Source: CAWCWK01 sp963842125
GTDB taxonomy: Bacteria > Pseudomonadota > Alphaproteobacteria > Rhizobiales > CAWCWK01
Assembly: GCA_963842125.1 (NCBI GenBank)
Contig: CAWJFE010000002.1
Coordinates: forward strand, 1 to 64,000
Direction of reading: 5' to 3'
Length of the DNA: 64,000 nucleotides
In this document: positions 49,318 through 58,988 of the stretch, one piece after another
How the letters are laid out: the number at the start of each line of letters is the position of its first letter
How positions within the stretch are numbered: position 1 is the first letter of the stretch
Notes under the pieces: model-generated
Told to the model about the DNA's origin: nothing
What the model saw: only the letters and a program-made list of their open reading frames with translations
The model's database searches: none
Program-made: the position numbers and the translations under genes

Positions 49318-49800
49318 TTAGGTCAGGGTGTAGGCGTGCACGCGGCGGCGAGCGTAGAGGCGGGTGGCCTCGTCGGCGGTGTCCACCTGCTCGTCCGTAT
49401 ACGAGCCATCCGCAACGACCTGAGCCGCAGCCGCCGCATCCGTCGCCGCCTGGGTCGCTTCAATCGCACCCGCCAGCACCTCTGCGACCTGCTGTTGGCT
49501 CTGGTCGAGCACCGACTGCGCGATCGTTGCGCCGTCCGCCGCGATCTGGTCGTAGAGCGCCTGAGTGTTGGCCAGCGTCTGATTCACCTGCGCGATGGCA
49601 GGCGTCAGCACGCTGTTGATGCGGTTCAGCGCGACGTCGCTGGCGGTGGCGTAGGCCGCCTCCAGCCCGCCCTTCAGGACCTGCAGCTCGCGGATGCGCT
49701 CGTCGAGCGCGCGCAGCAGCTCGTTGACCTCGACCGAGCCCCACGGCTGCCCGGGGGCCTTGCCGTAGAGCTCGACCAGCGGTCGCGACGTCTCGGTCAT
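49318..49800 (-). CDS. Coiled-coil tail protein
   Basis: The protein has 160 residues from ATG 49800. A long coiled coil (about residues 25-135, rich in A, Q, V) dominates, with AIAQVNQTLANTQALYDQI. It may be a trimeric fibre shaft. An upstream frame to 50922 is only a shadow of the neighbouring large gene. Confidence 0.6.
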   Translation of the reverse strand: MTETSRPLVELYGKAPGQPWGSVEVNELLRALDERIRELQVLKGGLEAAYATASDVALNRINSVLTPAIAQVNQTLANTQALYDQIAADGATIAQSVLDQSQQQVAEVLAGAIEATQAATDAAAAAQVVADGSYTDEQVDTADEATRLYARRRVHAYTLT

Positions 49801-49805
49801 CGGCG

Positions 49806-52076
49806 TTAGACCGAAGAGCGGGCGTTGTTGTAGCGATAGGCCACCCGGTAGGGCACGACCTCGCTCGTCAGGCTGCCGGTGATCTTGATCCGGTAGGTCT
49901 GCGACGCCGCCGTCAGGTCGAACTCCATGACCCGCAGCACGCCATCGGGCAGGACCTGGTCGACCGTGGTGGTCGGCGTGTCTGTGTTGCTGCCCGACAG
50001 GATCTCGACCGCGACGTCGTGCACGCTGTCGTCGAAGGCGTCGAGCCGCAGCTCGATTCGCACCGTGTCGACGGCGGTGCCGGCGTCGAGCTCGTCGCTG
50101 ACATGCACCAGCGAGGCGCCCAGCCGCTTGAAGGTGACCGTGCTGGTGGCGAGCTTGATGGCCGGCATCGCCTCGCGCGTGCCGACCATGACCATGCGCA
50201 CCGGCAGGGTCTCGGGCTTGGCGGCCAGCAGATGCGTGCCGCTCACCTCGGCGAGCCGGTTCCAGCGGCCGTTCGGCGCCTGGACCTCGAAGTAGAGCTC
50301 GGTCCCCTCGGGCGCCAGCTCGTCGCTCAGCACGTCGATGTCCGTCGTGCCGCCGCTCAGCGTCACCGTGTTCAGCGGCACGACCACGTAGGGGTTGTCG
50401 AACTCGGCGAACACGATGTCGAAGATCATGTCCTTGCCGATGTCCGGCACGAAGACGTTGCCATCCGAGAAGAACAACGAGCCGTTGGTCAGCGCGTTGT
50501 TGGTGCGGCAGGCGATCGCGAAGTCGCCCTCCGAGACCAGGATCAGGCCATAGCGCTTGCCGGCCTCGAGGAAGGCCGGTTCCAGGACGCAGGGCGTCCG
50601 GTTGTCGGTGAAGTCCGCCCCGTCCGCCTCGTTGCCGACCGCGACGCCGGCCGCGATCGTGCCGCGGCTGACGATCTTGGACGGGTCGGGCTCGCCGTTC
50701 GGCGCCTCGCAGACGAACACCTTGATCGCGTGATTGGCGACCACGTAGCGGAAGCGCACGTTCAGCTTCAGAAGCCAGCCGGCCTGCGCGTTCAGGAATG
50801 TCTGGCCAAGTGCGTAGCCCGACGCCGTCTCCGTCGAGGGATACGGCGCACCGGTGAAATAGTTGATCTTGTCGTCCCAGAACTGCCGCAGGCGGTAGTA
50901 GGTGACGCCGCCCTCGGTCCACTCGTCGGTGACCGCCCAGGTCTCGTCGTCGCGCGCCAGCACGCCGGTCAGGTAGTTGAACCGGTACTGCGCCTCGTAC
51001 CAGAAGTGCGACTGCGAGGAGACGACCTGGCTGGTGCCCCAGCGGCGCCGGCGGCGCGCGCCCGGATAGATCGTGAAGCTGGTGTTCGCGTACTGGTAGG
51101 ACGCGAGGTTGACCGAGATGTCGGTGATGCCGTCGACGTTAAGCCGCTTGACCTCCGAGTAGCGTGGCAGCGTCCAGGTCCCGTTCTGGCGCACGAACGG
51201 ATCGGACGGGTTCTGGAGCGCGAGCTGCTCTTCACGAGTGGCGGCCCAGGGGAAGCACAGCCCCTCCTCGATGCGCGCGTTGTAGCCGGTCTGGGCGGCG
51301 TCGCTTTCCGCGTCGGTCAGGAAGCGGTCGAACCCCCAGAGGGCGGCCTCGCGGTCGAGACCGAGCCGGTCCTCGACCTCGGCCATGGCGCGAAAGAGCT
51401 GCGCGATGCCGCCGGGGTTCACGTCCTTGATCGACGCCTTCACGCCGCCGAGGTCGGTCGCCAGCGTATCGAGCCGCGAGCCGACGCTGACGCGGAATTC
51501 GTCGAGCACCTTCACCTTGCCGTTCACGACCGCCAGGTTCGGCAGCCGGAACTCCTCGGCCAGCGCGATGTTCTCGATGCCCGACGTCGTCAGCGTGACG
51601 TAGGCGATCGGCACGTAGTTCGGATCGACCGTCGGTCGCGCCGGGGTCGCGCTCTCGGCGCCCTCGACGACGTCGACATGGACTTGGCGCAGCTTCTGCG
51701 TCGCCACGTTCTGGGGCTCCTTCAGGCCCGTGGTCTGGTTCTTGAACGAGCGCGGCTCGATCGCCGTATCCTCGAGCGTGCCAAAGGCAATGATCGCCAC
51801 GATCTTGCGCGCGGCCGCCGGCAGGCGGGTGACGAGGTCGATGTCGTCCTGCGGCAGGTTCGGGTTTCCATAGAACACGCCGGCCCGGTACATCCGCCCG
51901 ATGACGACGCGCGCGACCGTCGTGGTGTGCTTCGTGACGCCGAAGCCGGCCCAGCCGCGGTTGGCCTCGATGGCGTCCTTGACCAGCGCGTCGACCGCCT
52001 CCTGCCCGAACAGGCCGATATTGTTGATGTCCTGCGCGGCCGAATACTGATGCGGCTGGACGGGAACGATGCGCAT
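49806..52076 (-). CDS. Large tail/baseplate-associated structural protein
   Basis: The protein has 756 residues with no known catalytic motif. It starts MRIVPVQPHQYSAAQDINNI, has beta-rich central parts with many aromatic residues (SQSHFWYEAQYRFNYLTGV) and ends with repeated beta domains. Size, gene order after gpI and before small fibre genes argue for a fibre or baseplate wedge. Family not recognised with certainty. Confidence 0.65.
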   Translation of the reverse strand: MRIVPVQPHQYSAAQDINNIGLFGQEAVDALVKDAIEANRGWAGFGVTKHTTTVARVVIGRMYRAGVFYGNPNLPQDDIDLVTRLPAAARKIVAIIAFGTLEDTAIEPRSFKNQTTGLKEPQNVATQKLRQVHVDVVEGAESATPARPTVDPNYVPIAYVTLTTSGIENIALAEEFRLPNLAVVNGKVKVLDEFRVSVGSRLDTLATDLGGVKASIKDVNPGGIAQLFRAMAEVEDRLGLDREAALWGFDRFLTDAESDAAQTGYNARIEEGLCFPWAATREEQLALQNPSDPFVRQNGTWTLPRYSEVKRLNVDGITDISVNLASYQYANTSFTIYPGARRRRRWGTSQVVSSQSHFWYEAQYRFNYLTGVLARDDETWAVTDEWTEGGVTYYRLRQFWDDKINYFTGAPYPSTETASGYALGQTFLNAQAGWLLKLNVRFRYVVANHAIKVFVCEAPNGEPDPSKIVSRGTIAAGVAVGNEADGADFTDNRTPCVLEPAFLEAGKRYGLILVSEGDFAIACRTNNALTNGSLFFSDGNVFVPDIGKDMIFDIVFAEFDNPYVVVPLNTVTLSGGTTDIDVLSDELAPEGTELYFEVQAPNGRWNRLAEVSGTHLLAAKPETLPVRMVMVGTREAMPAIKLATSTVTFKRLGASLVHVSDELDAGTAVDTVRIELRLDAFDDSVHDVAVEILSGSNTDTPTTTVDQVLPDGVLRVMEFDLTAASQTYRIKITGSLTSEVVPYRVAYRYNNARSSV

Positions 52077-52077
52077 G

Positions 52078-53352
52078 TCAGAACCTCTCGATCATCTGGC
52101 CAAGGCGGATCGAGCCGTCCAAGGGCCAAGGGTCGCCGAGACGGATCGGCGAGAAGCTGGTGGAGTCGACGACGATGACGTCGGTGTCGCCCTGGGCACG
52201 CCGGATCGCTTCCAACGCGCGCTCGAGCCGGGGTTGGGCGAGGTCGACGAAGTATCCCTCGTCGTCGTCGTAGACCTCAGGCCCGCCGTCCGCCGGTTCG
52301 GTCAGGTCGACCTTCAGGATCGCGTGGTAGGGCGGCAGCCCGTAAAGGTGGTCGTCGAGGTCGTAGCCGCCCTCGAGATCGGGGACCGGCACGCTCGGAT
52401 CGAGCAGGTAGACCCGGTGATAGACGTGGTCGCCCGCGTCATCGACGCCGAAGAGCAGCCCCTCGTCCCAGGCGGTGTCGTCCTCAACGAAGGTGTCGTC
52501 CGCGCGGGTCGCCACGGCCTCGAAGACGTCCTCGTAGCGCACGTCGATCGGCGTCAGCGCCGGCGTGAGCCGCGTGACCGTCTGCTCGGACGTGATCTCC
52601 ATCGAGGCGCTCGCCAGATGCGCGGTGTAGATCAGCGCCCGCTCGTCCTCGGCGTCGAGCAACGGCGTCTCGAACGGTCCATCGACGTTGTAGGCGTTGC
52701 TCGGCTCGGCCGGCATCGCGACCTGGACGCGCTCCAGGCGGCGCACCTCGTCCGCCGAGTAGGTGACGTCCAGGAGCCGCAGCGGCTCTTCCTGCCCGCG
52801 GCGCCAGATGAAGGCGCGCGTGCCGTTGAAGCCCGGCGCCGGGTCGATCCCGAGCGACGTGTCGTCGTCAAGGACCGCGTCGTCGTCGTAGAAGCCTTCG
52901 GCCTCCTCGACTGGCGCGGTCTCGCGGTAGCGATAGAGCCGCATCTGCGGCATCAGCGCCAGCCAATCGGCCCGGGCCTGGCCCGTCAGCACCTCGCCGT
53001 AGGTCCCCTCTTGGGGCGGCAGGACCGCGTCGACGAGCGGCACGTCGACGAGCTCGAGATAGCCGCGGAACCCCGCGACCGTGCCCTTGAGCTTTTTCAG
53101 CCGCGGGAAGTCCCGGATTGCCTTGCGCTTCCGGGCCTCGGGCCAGTCGTCGTACCAGAGATCGACGCCGACATGGTTGGCCAGCCAGGACAGCATGTGC
53201 GCCGGGCAGCGATCCCAAGCGAAAACGTCGTTGACGACGCCGACGTCGATGCCGTCCCAACGCTCGCCGCTTGTCACCTCGACGGCTTTCATGGCCGGCG
53301 TGGCGTTCTCCTTGACCAGGAGCGTCTGGGTGAGCGTCTGGGTGTCAGCCAT
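52078..53352 (-). CDS. Tail protein I, P2 gpI-like, enlarged
   Basis: The protein has 424 residues. The N-terminal 140 (WDRCPAHMLSWLANHVGVDLWYDDWPEARKRKAI) is the gpI fold of the baseplate wedge. P2 gpI has about 176 residues, so the C-terminal two thirds are an acidic addition, perhaps an adaptor for fibres. It overlaps gpJ by 8 bp. Confidence 0.8.
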   Translation of the reverse strand: MADTQTLTQTLLVKENATPAMKAVEVTSGERWDGIDVGVVNDVFAWDRCPAHMLSWLANHVGVDLWYDDWPEARKRKAIRDFPRLKKLKGTVAGFRGYLELVDVPLVDAVLPPQEGTYGEVLTGQARADWLALMPQMRLYRYRETAPVEEAEGFYDDDAVLDDDTSLGIDPAPGFNGTRAFIWRRGQEEPLRLLDVTYSADEVRRLERVQVAMPAEPSNAYNVDGPFETPLLDAEDERALIYTAHLASASMEITSEQTVTRLTPALTPIDVRYEDVFEAVATRADDTFVEDDTAWDEGLLFGVDDAGDHVYHRVYLLDPSVPVPDLEGGYDLDDHLYGLPPYHAILKVDLTEPADGGPEVYDDDEGYFVDLAQPRLERALEAIRRAQGDTDVIVVDSTSFSPIRLGDPWPLDGSIRLGQMIERF

Positions 53353-54229
53353 CGGTCCGCGCGGCCGTCACCGTGATCGCCTCGCAATAGGCCAGCTCGC
53401 CGTTCTCGACGGCGATGTCGCCGGTCAGCGACGCGAACGAGAAGCGCTCGGCTCCGGGGACCATCGCCGCGTCGTGCGCCGCCGACAGCGGGACGTCGCG
53501 ATGCGGCGCATGGCGCTCGGCCGCGAAGGCGGCGAGGTCCGTCTCCGAGGCCCTGACCAGGATCGACGGGTCGGGCCCGGGCCGGTGATAGACCGTCCCG
53601 ACGAGCGCGTAGCGCACGATCCGCACGGCCTGGACCGCGATCACGTCGGTCGCCTGCCGGACGTTCTCCTGCAGCATGTGCTCCGAGACGGCTTGGACGA
53701 GCGCCGCGCTTGGCTCGCCGGTCTCGGTGGTCGCCTGGATGGCGAGGCGCACCGTCGGCTCGAGCGGGTTCGAGCGATCGACCCAGGCGCCGACATCGGC
53801 CACCTCGATCGACGCGCGCAGCGCCTCGGCACGGTAGCCGCTCAGGCGACCGCCGGACCGGTTCTGCGCTTCGAGCTGCGCGCGGAGGCGATACCGGTCG
53901 TCGGTCTCGCCGGCCATACGCTCCACGCCGTGCAGCGTGTAGGCGACCTGGTCGAGATCGCCCCTGATCGCCTTGGCCAGCAGGTTGCCCGCGATCCGGT
54001 CGTTGATCGCGCTCTTGATCTCGGTCTCTCGGTAGTTGTCCGCTTGGTGGATGATGACCGCCGGGTCGAACTCCAGGTCCTCGACGTCCCAGGTGATGTC
54101 GGCGTCGGCGAAGGCCTGCCCAAGCCGGGCGATGCGGGCCGCGAGATCGGCCTCGAGGTCGAGCGTCAGGGTCGTCGGCGGCGGCAACCTCGATAGGTCC
54201 AGCGCCTCGGCGACGACGGTGCGGCTCAA
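53345..54229 (-). CDS. Baseplate protein J, P2 gpJ-like
   Basis: The protein has 294 residues. FDPAVIIHQADNYRETEIKS, GDLDQVAYTLHGVER and ESDDRYR-like DDRYRLRAQL match the gpJ family, the main wedge protein. The likely start is a TTG at 54229. It follows gpW and precedes gpI. Confidence 0.9.
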   Translation of the reverse strand: MSRTVVAEALDLSRLPPPTTLTLDLEADLAARIARLGQAFADADITWDVEDLEFDPAVIIHQADNYRETEIKSAINDRIAGNLLAKAIRGDLDQVAYTLHGVERMAGETDDRYRLRAQLEAQNRSGGRLSGYRAEALRASIEVADVGAWVDRSNPLEPTVRLAIQATTETGEPSAALVQAVSEHMLQENVRQATDVIAVQAVRIVRYALVGTVYHRPGPDPSILVRASETDLAAFAAERHAPHRDVPLSAAHDAAMVPGAERFSFASLTGDIAVENGELAYCEAITVTAARTDG

Positions 54230-54245
54230 CGAATTCGTCCTTGGT

Positions 54246-54653
54246 TCAGATCGCGCGTGTCGCGACGGCCCAGACGCCGGTGCGCCGGGCCAGAAGCAGG
54301 TCTCGGGTCGCCATCACGCGGAAGTCGCCCTTGTGCGCGCGGGGCATGAAGTCGCCCGCGAAGATCAGGTCGATGTCGCCGTCCGGCGCATCCTCGAGCC
54401 GCGCGATGTCCGTGGTCGTGACGCGAAAGCGCGGCTCCCAGAGCGCGATCGCCATGCAGGCGAGGTGAAAGAACAGCTCGATCGTCGCCGGCGACAGGTT
54501 CTCGCCAAGCAGCCGGGACGTCAGCGAGCCGACATAGCCGCGCGTCACGCGGGGCCCGAGCGGCGTCGTCAGGATCAAGTCGATCGACTGCTGGGTGTGC
54601 GCCCAGGGGTCGATCGGTTGCAGCGTCGCCGCGTCAATCCCGGACACGGGCAC
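54246..54653 (-). CDS. Baseplate protein W, gp25-like
   Basis: The protein has 135 residues from GTG 54653. QQSIDLILTTPLGPRVTRGYVGS is the gp25/gpW signature that binds the first sheath ring. Its start overlaps the small gene upstream by 20 bp. Confidence 0.85.
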   Translation of the reverse strand: MPVSGIDAATLQPIDPWAHTQQSIDLILTTPLGPRVTRGYVGSLTSRLLGENLSPATIELFFHLACMAIALWEPRFRVTTTDIARLEDAPDGDIDLIFAGDFMPRAHKGDFRVMATRDLLLARRTGVWAVATRAI

Positions 54654-54831
54654 GCCTTCCGGCCGCTTCGACGAGGCCGAGCCGCAAGAGCGGCGCCGCC
54701 TGGCGATGCGTCAGGCGCAGGCAACGCCCGCGATGGGCGACGCCGTAGAGGGTCGCCGGCGCGCGCGTCGTTGGGCGCCACCAAGGCTGAGGCGCGCTCG
54801 GCTCGGGCGGGGTCTCGGTGCGCTGCGGCAT
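54634..54831 (-). CDS. Small baseplate-region protein of unknown function
   Basis: The protein has 65 residues, Pro-rich at the N-terminus, then LYGVAHRGRCLRLTHRQAAPLL. It lies between gpV and gpW genes with an overlap on one side and one base gap on the other. Not recognised. Confidence 0.5.
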   Translation of the reverse strand: MPQRTETPPEPSAPQPWWRPTTRAPATLYGVAHRGRCLRLTHRQAAPLLRLGLVEAAGRRARVRD

Positions 54832-54832
54832 G

Positions 54833-55384
54833 TCAGATGCTCGAGGTGACGTCCGAGCACGTCACGATGGGGTGGAGGCCTTTCGAGGACCCGTATGAGA
54901 CGAAGACGAGATCGCCCTTGCGCGCGACGCCCGGCCCGCCCTGGCCGCCGAGGAACACCGCGCCCGCGTTGTCCTCGATGATGTTGGCCCGCTCGGTACG
55001 GGTCGGCGTCTCGGTCAGGATCTCGTCGGTGCGCATCGTCTCGCGCGAGGCGCCGTAGTCCGCCACGTCCTCGTCGCCGCGTGGTGTCGGCTTGCCGTAG
55101 ATGCCCGAGAACCCGCCGACCATCGCGAAGGCGCGGCGCGCGTCCCCGTTGGGCCGAAAGACGGTCACGATCTCCCGCTCGGCCAGGGGTGCGAAGCGGC
55201 GGACCGAGCCGGCCTGCGTCATAACCGGCATCTTCGGGCTCTTCACACCGTTGAGGTCCGCGCGGACCCAGCCCTCCTCGTTGTTCGCCTCGACCACAGG
55301 GCCGTGGCTGATCATGTTCGCAAGCCGCCATTCGAGCAGCGCGATGCGCCGGGCCTGCTCGGCGATCAGCCGGTCCAGGGTCAC
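54833..55384 (-). CDS. Baseplate assembly protein V (tail spike), P2 gpV-like
   Basis: The protein has 183 residues from GTG 55384. EGWVRADLNGVKSPKMPVMTQAG is the OB-fold of the membrane-piercing spike. PGVARKGDLVF follows. The C-terminal beta helix is short, as in some P2-like spikes. Confidence 0.85.
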   Translation of the reverse strand: MTLDRLIAEQARRIALLEWRLANMISHGPVVEANNEEGWVRADLNGVKSPKMPVMTQAGSVRRFAPLAEREIVTVFRPNGDARRAFAMVGGFSGIYGKPTPRGDEDVADYGASRETMRTDEILTETPTRTERANIIEDNAGAVFLGGQGGPGVARKGDLVFVSYGSSKGLHPIVTCSDVTSSI

Positions 55385-56118
55385 GGTGCCGGCTCCACGG
55401 TGTCGTCTTCGAGGGTGACGCTCGTGAAGAGGGCGGCCAATGCCGGTCCGATGTCGAGCATCTCGCGACCTAGCCCGCCGGCATCGCCGCGCATCGCCTC
55501 GACGAGACCGTCGTCGAGCTCGCCCGAGCCCGTGAGGACAAGGCGCAGGTTGCGCCCCATGGCCCCGAGCACCGGGTCGGCCTCGAGCGCCGCGAGCACG
55601 TCCTCGATGACGCCCGAGGGCGCCTCGCCGACGACGGGCTCGTGAATCGTGTCCAGGTGGACGGTGAGCTGCGCGGCCGCGCGGCGGACGCCCTTCTCCT
55701 GGTTGCCGGCCCGCACGAGCTTGGGCTTGCCAAGGCCGGACGGCGACAGGCGGCGCAGCAGCTCGGCCCAGGGGTCGCTCGTGTCGCGCAGGGCCGCCAG
55801 CAACTGCGCGCCCAGCACGTTCAGGAGGAACTCCAGGCCGGTCGAGGTCACCGCGATGTCGCGCACCACGTGGGGCGTCTCGGCCCCCTGGGTCTCGAAC
55901 AGGCTGGTGACCATGTATTCGATGGTCAGGCTGGGCTTCAGGTCGCCCTCGCGCAGATCCGTGCCGGTGGCCGCGTCGGTGAAGACGACGATCACCGCCT
56001 TGTCGCGCTCGTCCCCGTCGTCGATCTCCAGTCGGCTGTCGCCGACATTGTCGCCGGCCAGCGTCCGCCCGAGCAACGCCCTCCAGGCGACGAGTCGCAC
56101 CAAGGCCTGGACGATCAT
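55381..56118 (-). CDS. Head-tail/tail completion protein
   Basis: The protein has 245 residues. The first half (LEIDDGDERDKAVIVVFTDA, PSLTIEYMVTSLFE) is a tail-completion-like beta fold, and the second half is helical. Placement between head and baseplate genes suggests a completion or connector role. No precise family is recognised. Confidence 0.6.
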   Translation of the reverse strand: MIVQALVRLVAWRALLGRTLAGDNVGDSRLEIDDGDERDKAVIVVFTDAATGTDLREGDLKPSLTIEYMVTSLFETQGAETPHVVRDIAVTSTGLEFLLNVLGAQLLAALRDTSDPWAELLRRLSPSGLGKPKLVRAGNQEKGVRRAAAQLTVHLDTIHEPVVGEAPSGVIEDVLAALEADPVLGAMGRNLRLVLTGSGELDDGLVEAMRGDAGGLGREMLDIGPALAALFTSVTLEDDTVEPAP

Positions 56119-56513
56119 GTCCCGCCTCCCAGCGGCGTGACGGCGATCAGCACCCGTGCGACCTCGTCGTCATGCGCCCGCTTCACCGCCCAGCGTGCGC
56201 CGTCGGCCGTCTCGATGCGATCGCCCGGCCGCGGCAGTCGGGCCGTCGCGAAGGCGTCCCGCTCGGCGCGCAGCACGACGTCGCTCTCGTTCCAGATGGA
56301 CTCGAACAGCGTCTCGCGCCGCTCGCCCTCGCCGCGCCGCTCGACATCCTCGTCGTGGCGGACGAGTACGAGCGCCAGCGGCGGATGGCCCTGGTCGGGG
56401 CCGGCGGCGTTGTGCGCGTCGCCGTTCGCCATGAACGTGATCGTCCCGGTCTCGGCATAGACCCGGTCGATCGCACGGGTGGCGACGCGCGCGAGGCGCC
56501 GACGCAACGACAT
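56115..56513 (-). CDS. Head-tail joining protein-like
   Basis: The protein has 132 residues with a beta-rich core: ARLPRPGDRIETADGARWAVKRA resembles head-tail joining proteins. Overlaps the next gene by 4 bp. Function inferred from location. Confidence 0.6.
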   Translation of the reverse strand: MSLRRRLARVATRAIDRVYAETGTITFMANGDAHNAAGPDQGHPPLALVLVRHDEDVERRGEGERRETLFESIWNESDVVLRAERDAFATARLPRPGDRIETADGARWAVKRAHDDEVARVLIAVTPLGGGT

Positions 56514-56537
56514 GACGGGACCAGTTGTTGGCCGGGC

Positions 56538-56861
56538 CTAGTTGTTGACCGTCAACTTGACGTCGACGGTCTCGTCGTCGTTAGCGGCCGCCTTGAAGGC
56601 GCGCCCGACGAGGGTGTTGCCGCTCGCGGTCGTGGTGATGTTGCCGCCGGAGGTCAGGTAGACCTTCGCACCTTGGGCGATTGCGCCCGCGACCTTCGCC
56701 AGGCGGTAGACGCCGTGCAGGTTGAGGACGAGCGTCTCGCCGATCGCGGCGTCGTTCGCCGCCACGCCGGTCATGTCGCCGACGATCACCGGATCGCCCG
56801 AGGTGACGGCCGCCGCCGCCGTGGTCGTCAGGACCGCGCCCTGCTCGATGTAGTTCTTCAT
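56538..56861 (-). CDS. DUF2190-family capsid decoration protein
   Basis: The protein has 107 residues. KNYIEQGAVLTTTAAAAVTSGDPVIVGDMTGVAA and GAKVYLTSGGNITTTASGNTLVGRA are the DUF2190 pattern of capsid cement proteins. It follows the major capsid gene, the usual place for decoration proteins. Confidence 0.85.
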   Translation of the reverse strand: MKNYIEQGAVLTTTAAAAVTSGDPVIVGDMTGVAANDAAIGETLVLNLHGVYRLAKVAGAIAQGAKVYLTSGGNITTTASGNTLVGRAFKAAANDDETVDVKLTVNN

Positions 56862-56948
56862 GGAAAGGCTCCCGCCTGATGGTCGCGATGAGGTGACCTG
56901 CGAAGGGGTGGCCCCGCGTCAGCCGCGGGGCCGGTCGAATGGGAAGGG

Positions 56949-58988
56949 CTAGGCGCCGGCGTTCTTGTAGAGGCCGCGGAAATCCAGCGGATTGACGCCG
57001 ACGTCGATGCGGACCTTGAACTCGGTGCCGTCGACGTTCCAGCCCTGCTGCTGATCCATGAAGGGCTGGTCGTTGCCGTCGAGATAGGTGACCTCGATCG
57101 TGTCGGCCGCGGCTGGGTCGGCGGCGAAGAAGTACGATCCGTCGCGGATGCGAGCCTCGACGACGTGCTCGGCCATGCCCTGGACCGTGTTCGGCACGCC
57201 GGTGTGCTTGGCGTCCGGATCGGACGTCGAGGTGAGGACCTTGCGGATCCCGTACTTCGTCCCGCCGCCGCCGATCACGTAGGCCGGCGTGATGTTCAGC
57301 GCCTCCGCGATCTGATCCGGATCGCGCTGTTCCATCATGCCTTTCTCGGCCTCCTCGAAGGAGGCGATGGACGGGGCGCCGGCGGTGCCGAGGTTGTTGT
57401 GGTCGGCGTGGAAGAGGGCGGTCCCGTCCGCGAAGGTGGGGTTGTTGATCAGGACGCCGTAGACCAGCGTTCCGATCGTACGCTTGGCGGCGGCGCCCAT
57501 CTTGCGGGGCGTGCGGCCGAGCACCGAGAGGTCGTCGTTGATGACGGCCTGGCGCGTGATCGCGAACATCTTGCCGTAGGTGGCGATCATCACCGGCACG
57601 CCGCGGTCGGACATCGTCCCGTAGCTGTACTCGGCCCCCTCGGGCACGACGTCGAGATTGCCGAAGAAGCCGGCGTCGACGCGCTTGGCGATCTTGAAGT
57701 CCGAGGCCGAGCCGCGCCCGGTCCAGCGATCGAAGGTCTCGGGGGCCTCCTCGTAGCCCTTCAGCATCGACTTGTTGGCGATATTCTCCAGGATTGCCGC
57801 GAAGTCGGACGAGCCGTGCATGCCGCCCATGGTGGGCAGGAACGCCGCGCCGACCATGCGCATACGATCGCCGAGATGGCTCATGTCCGCACCGCCGCGC
57901 TGCAGCGAGAAGCGGGCGAGCTCGCCGAGCGTGAACGAGATGAACTCGTTGCGCTCACCCTCCAGCCCGACCTTGACGCTGAGTGCGCGCTCGGCGCCCT
58001 GCCGGAAGCGCTCGCGCTCGTCGGCCTGGACGGTCACGCGGTTGTCGATCTCGCCGCCGACGTTCCGCGTCTCCGCGACGCGGTCGATGATGGCGGACAG
58101 GGCCGCCTCGGTCGTGTCGGCCGCGTTCAGGATCGCCTGCGTCTCGCGGATCGTCAGCCCGGCCGCTCCCGCGCGATCGTAGACCGCAGCGGTGTCGAGC
58201 GCCGTCGTCGTTGCAGCCTGTCGCGGCGCCGTCTGCGTCTCCGCCGTAGGCGTTGCGCCCCGCGCGGTCTGGGTGGCATCGTTGCCCTCCGGCGCGGCGG
58301 CCGGAGCGTCCTCTTTCGTCTGGTTCGCCATCACGGCCTCCGGATGTGCGGTCATGACCGCGTTGGGGGCGGCACCGGCCGCCTTCTGGGGTGTCAGCGC
58401 CAGCAGGTGCCTGGGCGCGTGTGCGTAGAGATCGAAGGGGAAGGGCGTCGCCGACATCTGGGCGTCGTCGCTTGCCTCGGCCGTCGCCCAGCCATCGGTG
58501 ATCGCCTCGGCGGCCGTCAGCCACGTCTCGGCGCGCATCACCTCGCGTACCGTGCCCTCGGCGAGGCCGGTGGCCTCGGCGTAGATCGACACGGCGCTCG
58601 CCGCGAGCTTCTCCAGCATCCCGGCCTGGGCGCGATGCTCCTCGGCGTCGCCCCAGGTGATCGTCGACGGATCGTGCACCATCAGCATGGCGCCCGCGCC
58701 CATGAGGCGCTCGTCGCCGGCCATCAAGATGACGGAGGCGGCCGAGGCCGCCAGCGCGTCGACCATCATGGTCACGCGCCCGTCGTGGCGCTTCAGCGCG
58801 TTGTGGATCGCGATACCCTGGAAGGCCGCCCCACCGCCGGAGTTGATCCGCACGACGATATCGCCGTCCATCTCCTCGAGCGCGGCCAGGACATCGGCGT
58901 CCGTGAACCCTTCGTCCGACCACCAGGAGCCGCCGACTGGCCCGTAGAGGACGAGCTCGCCCTGGCCGTTGATCAGCCTATGCGTCAT
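56949..58988 (-). CDS. Fused ClpP-like prohead protease and major capsid protein
   Basis: The protein has 679 residues from ATG 58988. The first 200 residues are a ClpP-fold protease: RINSGGGAAFQGI, catalytic Ser 85 in ASAASVI and His 105 in MLMVHDP. A disordered, Ala/Thr-rich linker leads to a scaffold-like helix and the HK97-type capsid domain (about 380-679, FRGLYKN at the end). Many phages use separate genes. The protease probably cuts itself free and trims the capsid. The start overlaps the portal stop by 11 bp. Confidence 0.9.
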   Translation of the reverse strand: MTHRLINGQGELVLYGPVGGSWWSDEGFTDADVLAALEEMDGDIVVRINSGGGAAFQGIAIHNALKRHDGRVTMMVDALAASAASVILMAGDERLMGAGAMLMVHDPSTITWGDAEEHRAQAGMLEKLAASAVSIYAEATGLAEGTVREVMRAETWLTAAEAITDGWATAEASDDAQMSATPFPFDLYAHAPRHLLALTPQKAAGAAPNAVMTAHPEAVMANQTKEDAPAAAPEGNDATQTARGATPTAETQTAPRQAATTTALDTAAVYDRAGAAGLTIRETQAILNAADTTEAALSAIIDRVAETRNVGGEIDNRVTVQADERERFRQGAERALSVKVGLEGERNEFISFTLGELARFSLQRGGADMSHLGDRMRMVGAAFLPTMGGMHGSSDFAAILENIANKSMLKGYEEAPETFDRWTGRGSASDFKIAKRVDAGFFGNLDVVPEGAEYSYGTMSDRGVPVMIATYGKMFAITRQAVINDDLSVLGRTPRKMGAAAKRTIGTLVYGVLINNPTFADGTALFHADHNNLGTAGAPSIASFEEAEKGMMEQRDPDQIAEALNITPAYVIGGGGTKYGIRKVLTSTSDPDAKHTGVPNTVQGMAEHVVEARIRDGSYFFAADPAAADTIEVTYLDGNDQPFMDQQQGWNVDGTEFKVRIDVGVNPLDFRGLYKNAGA

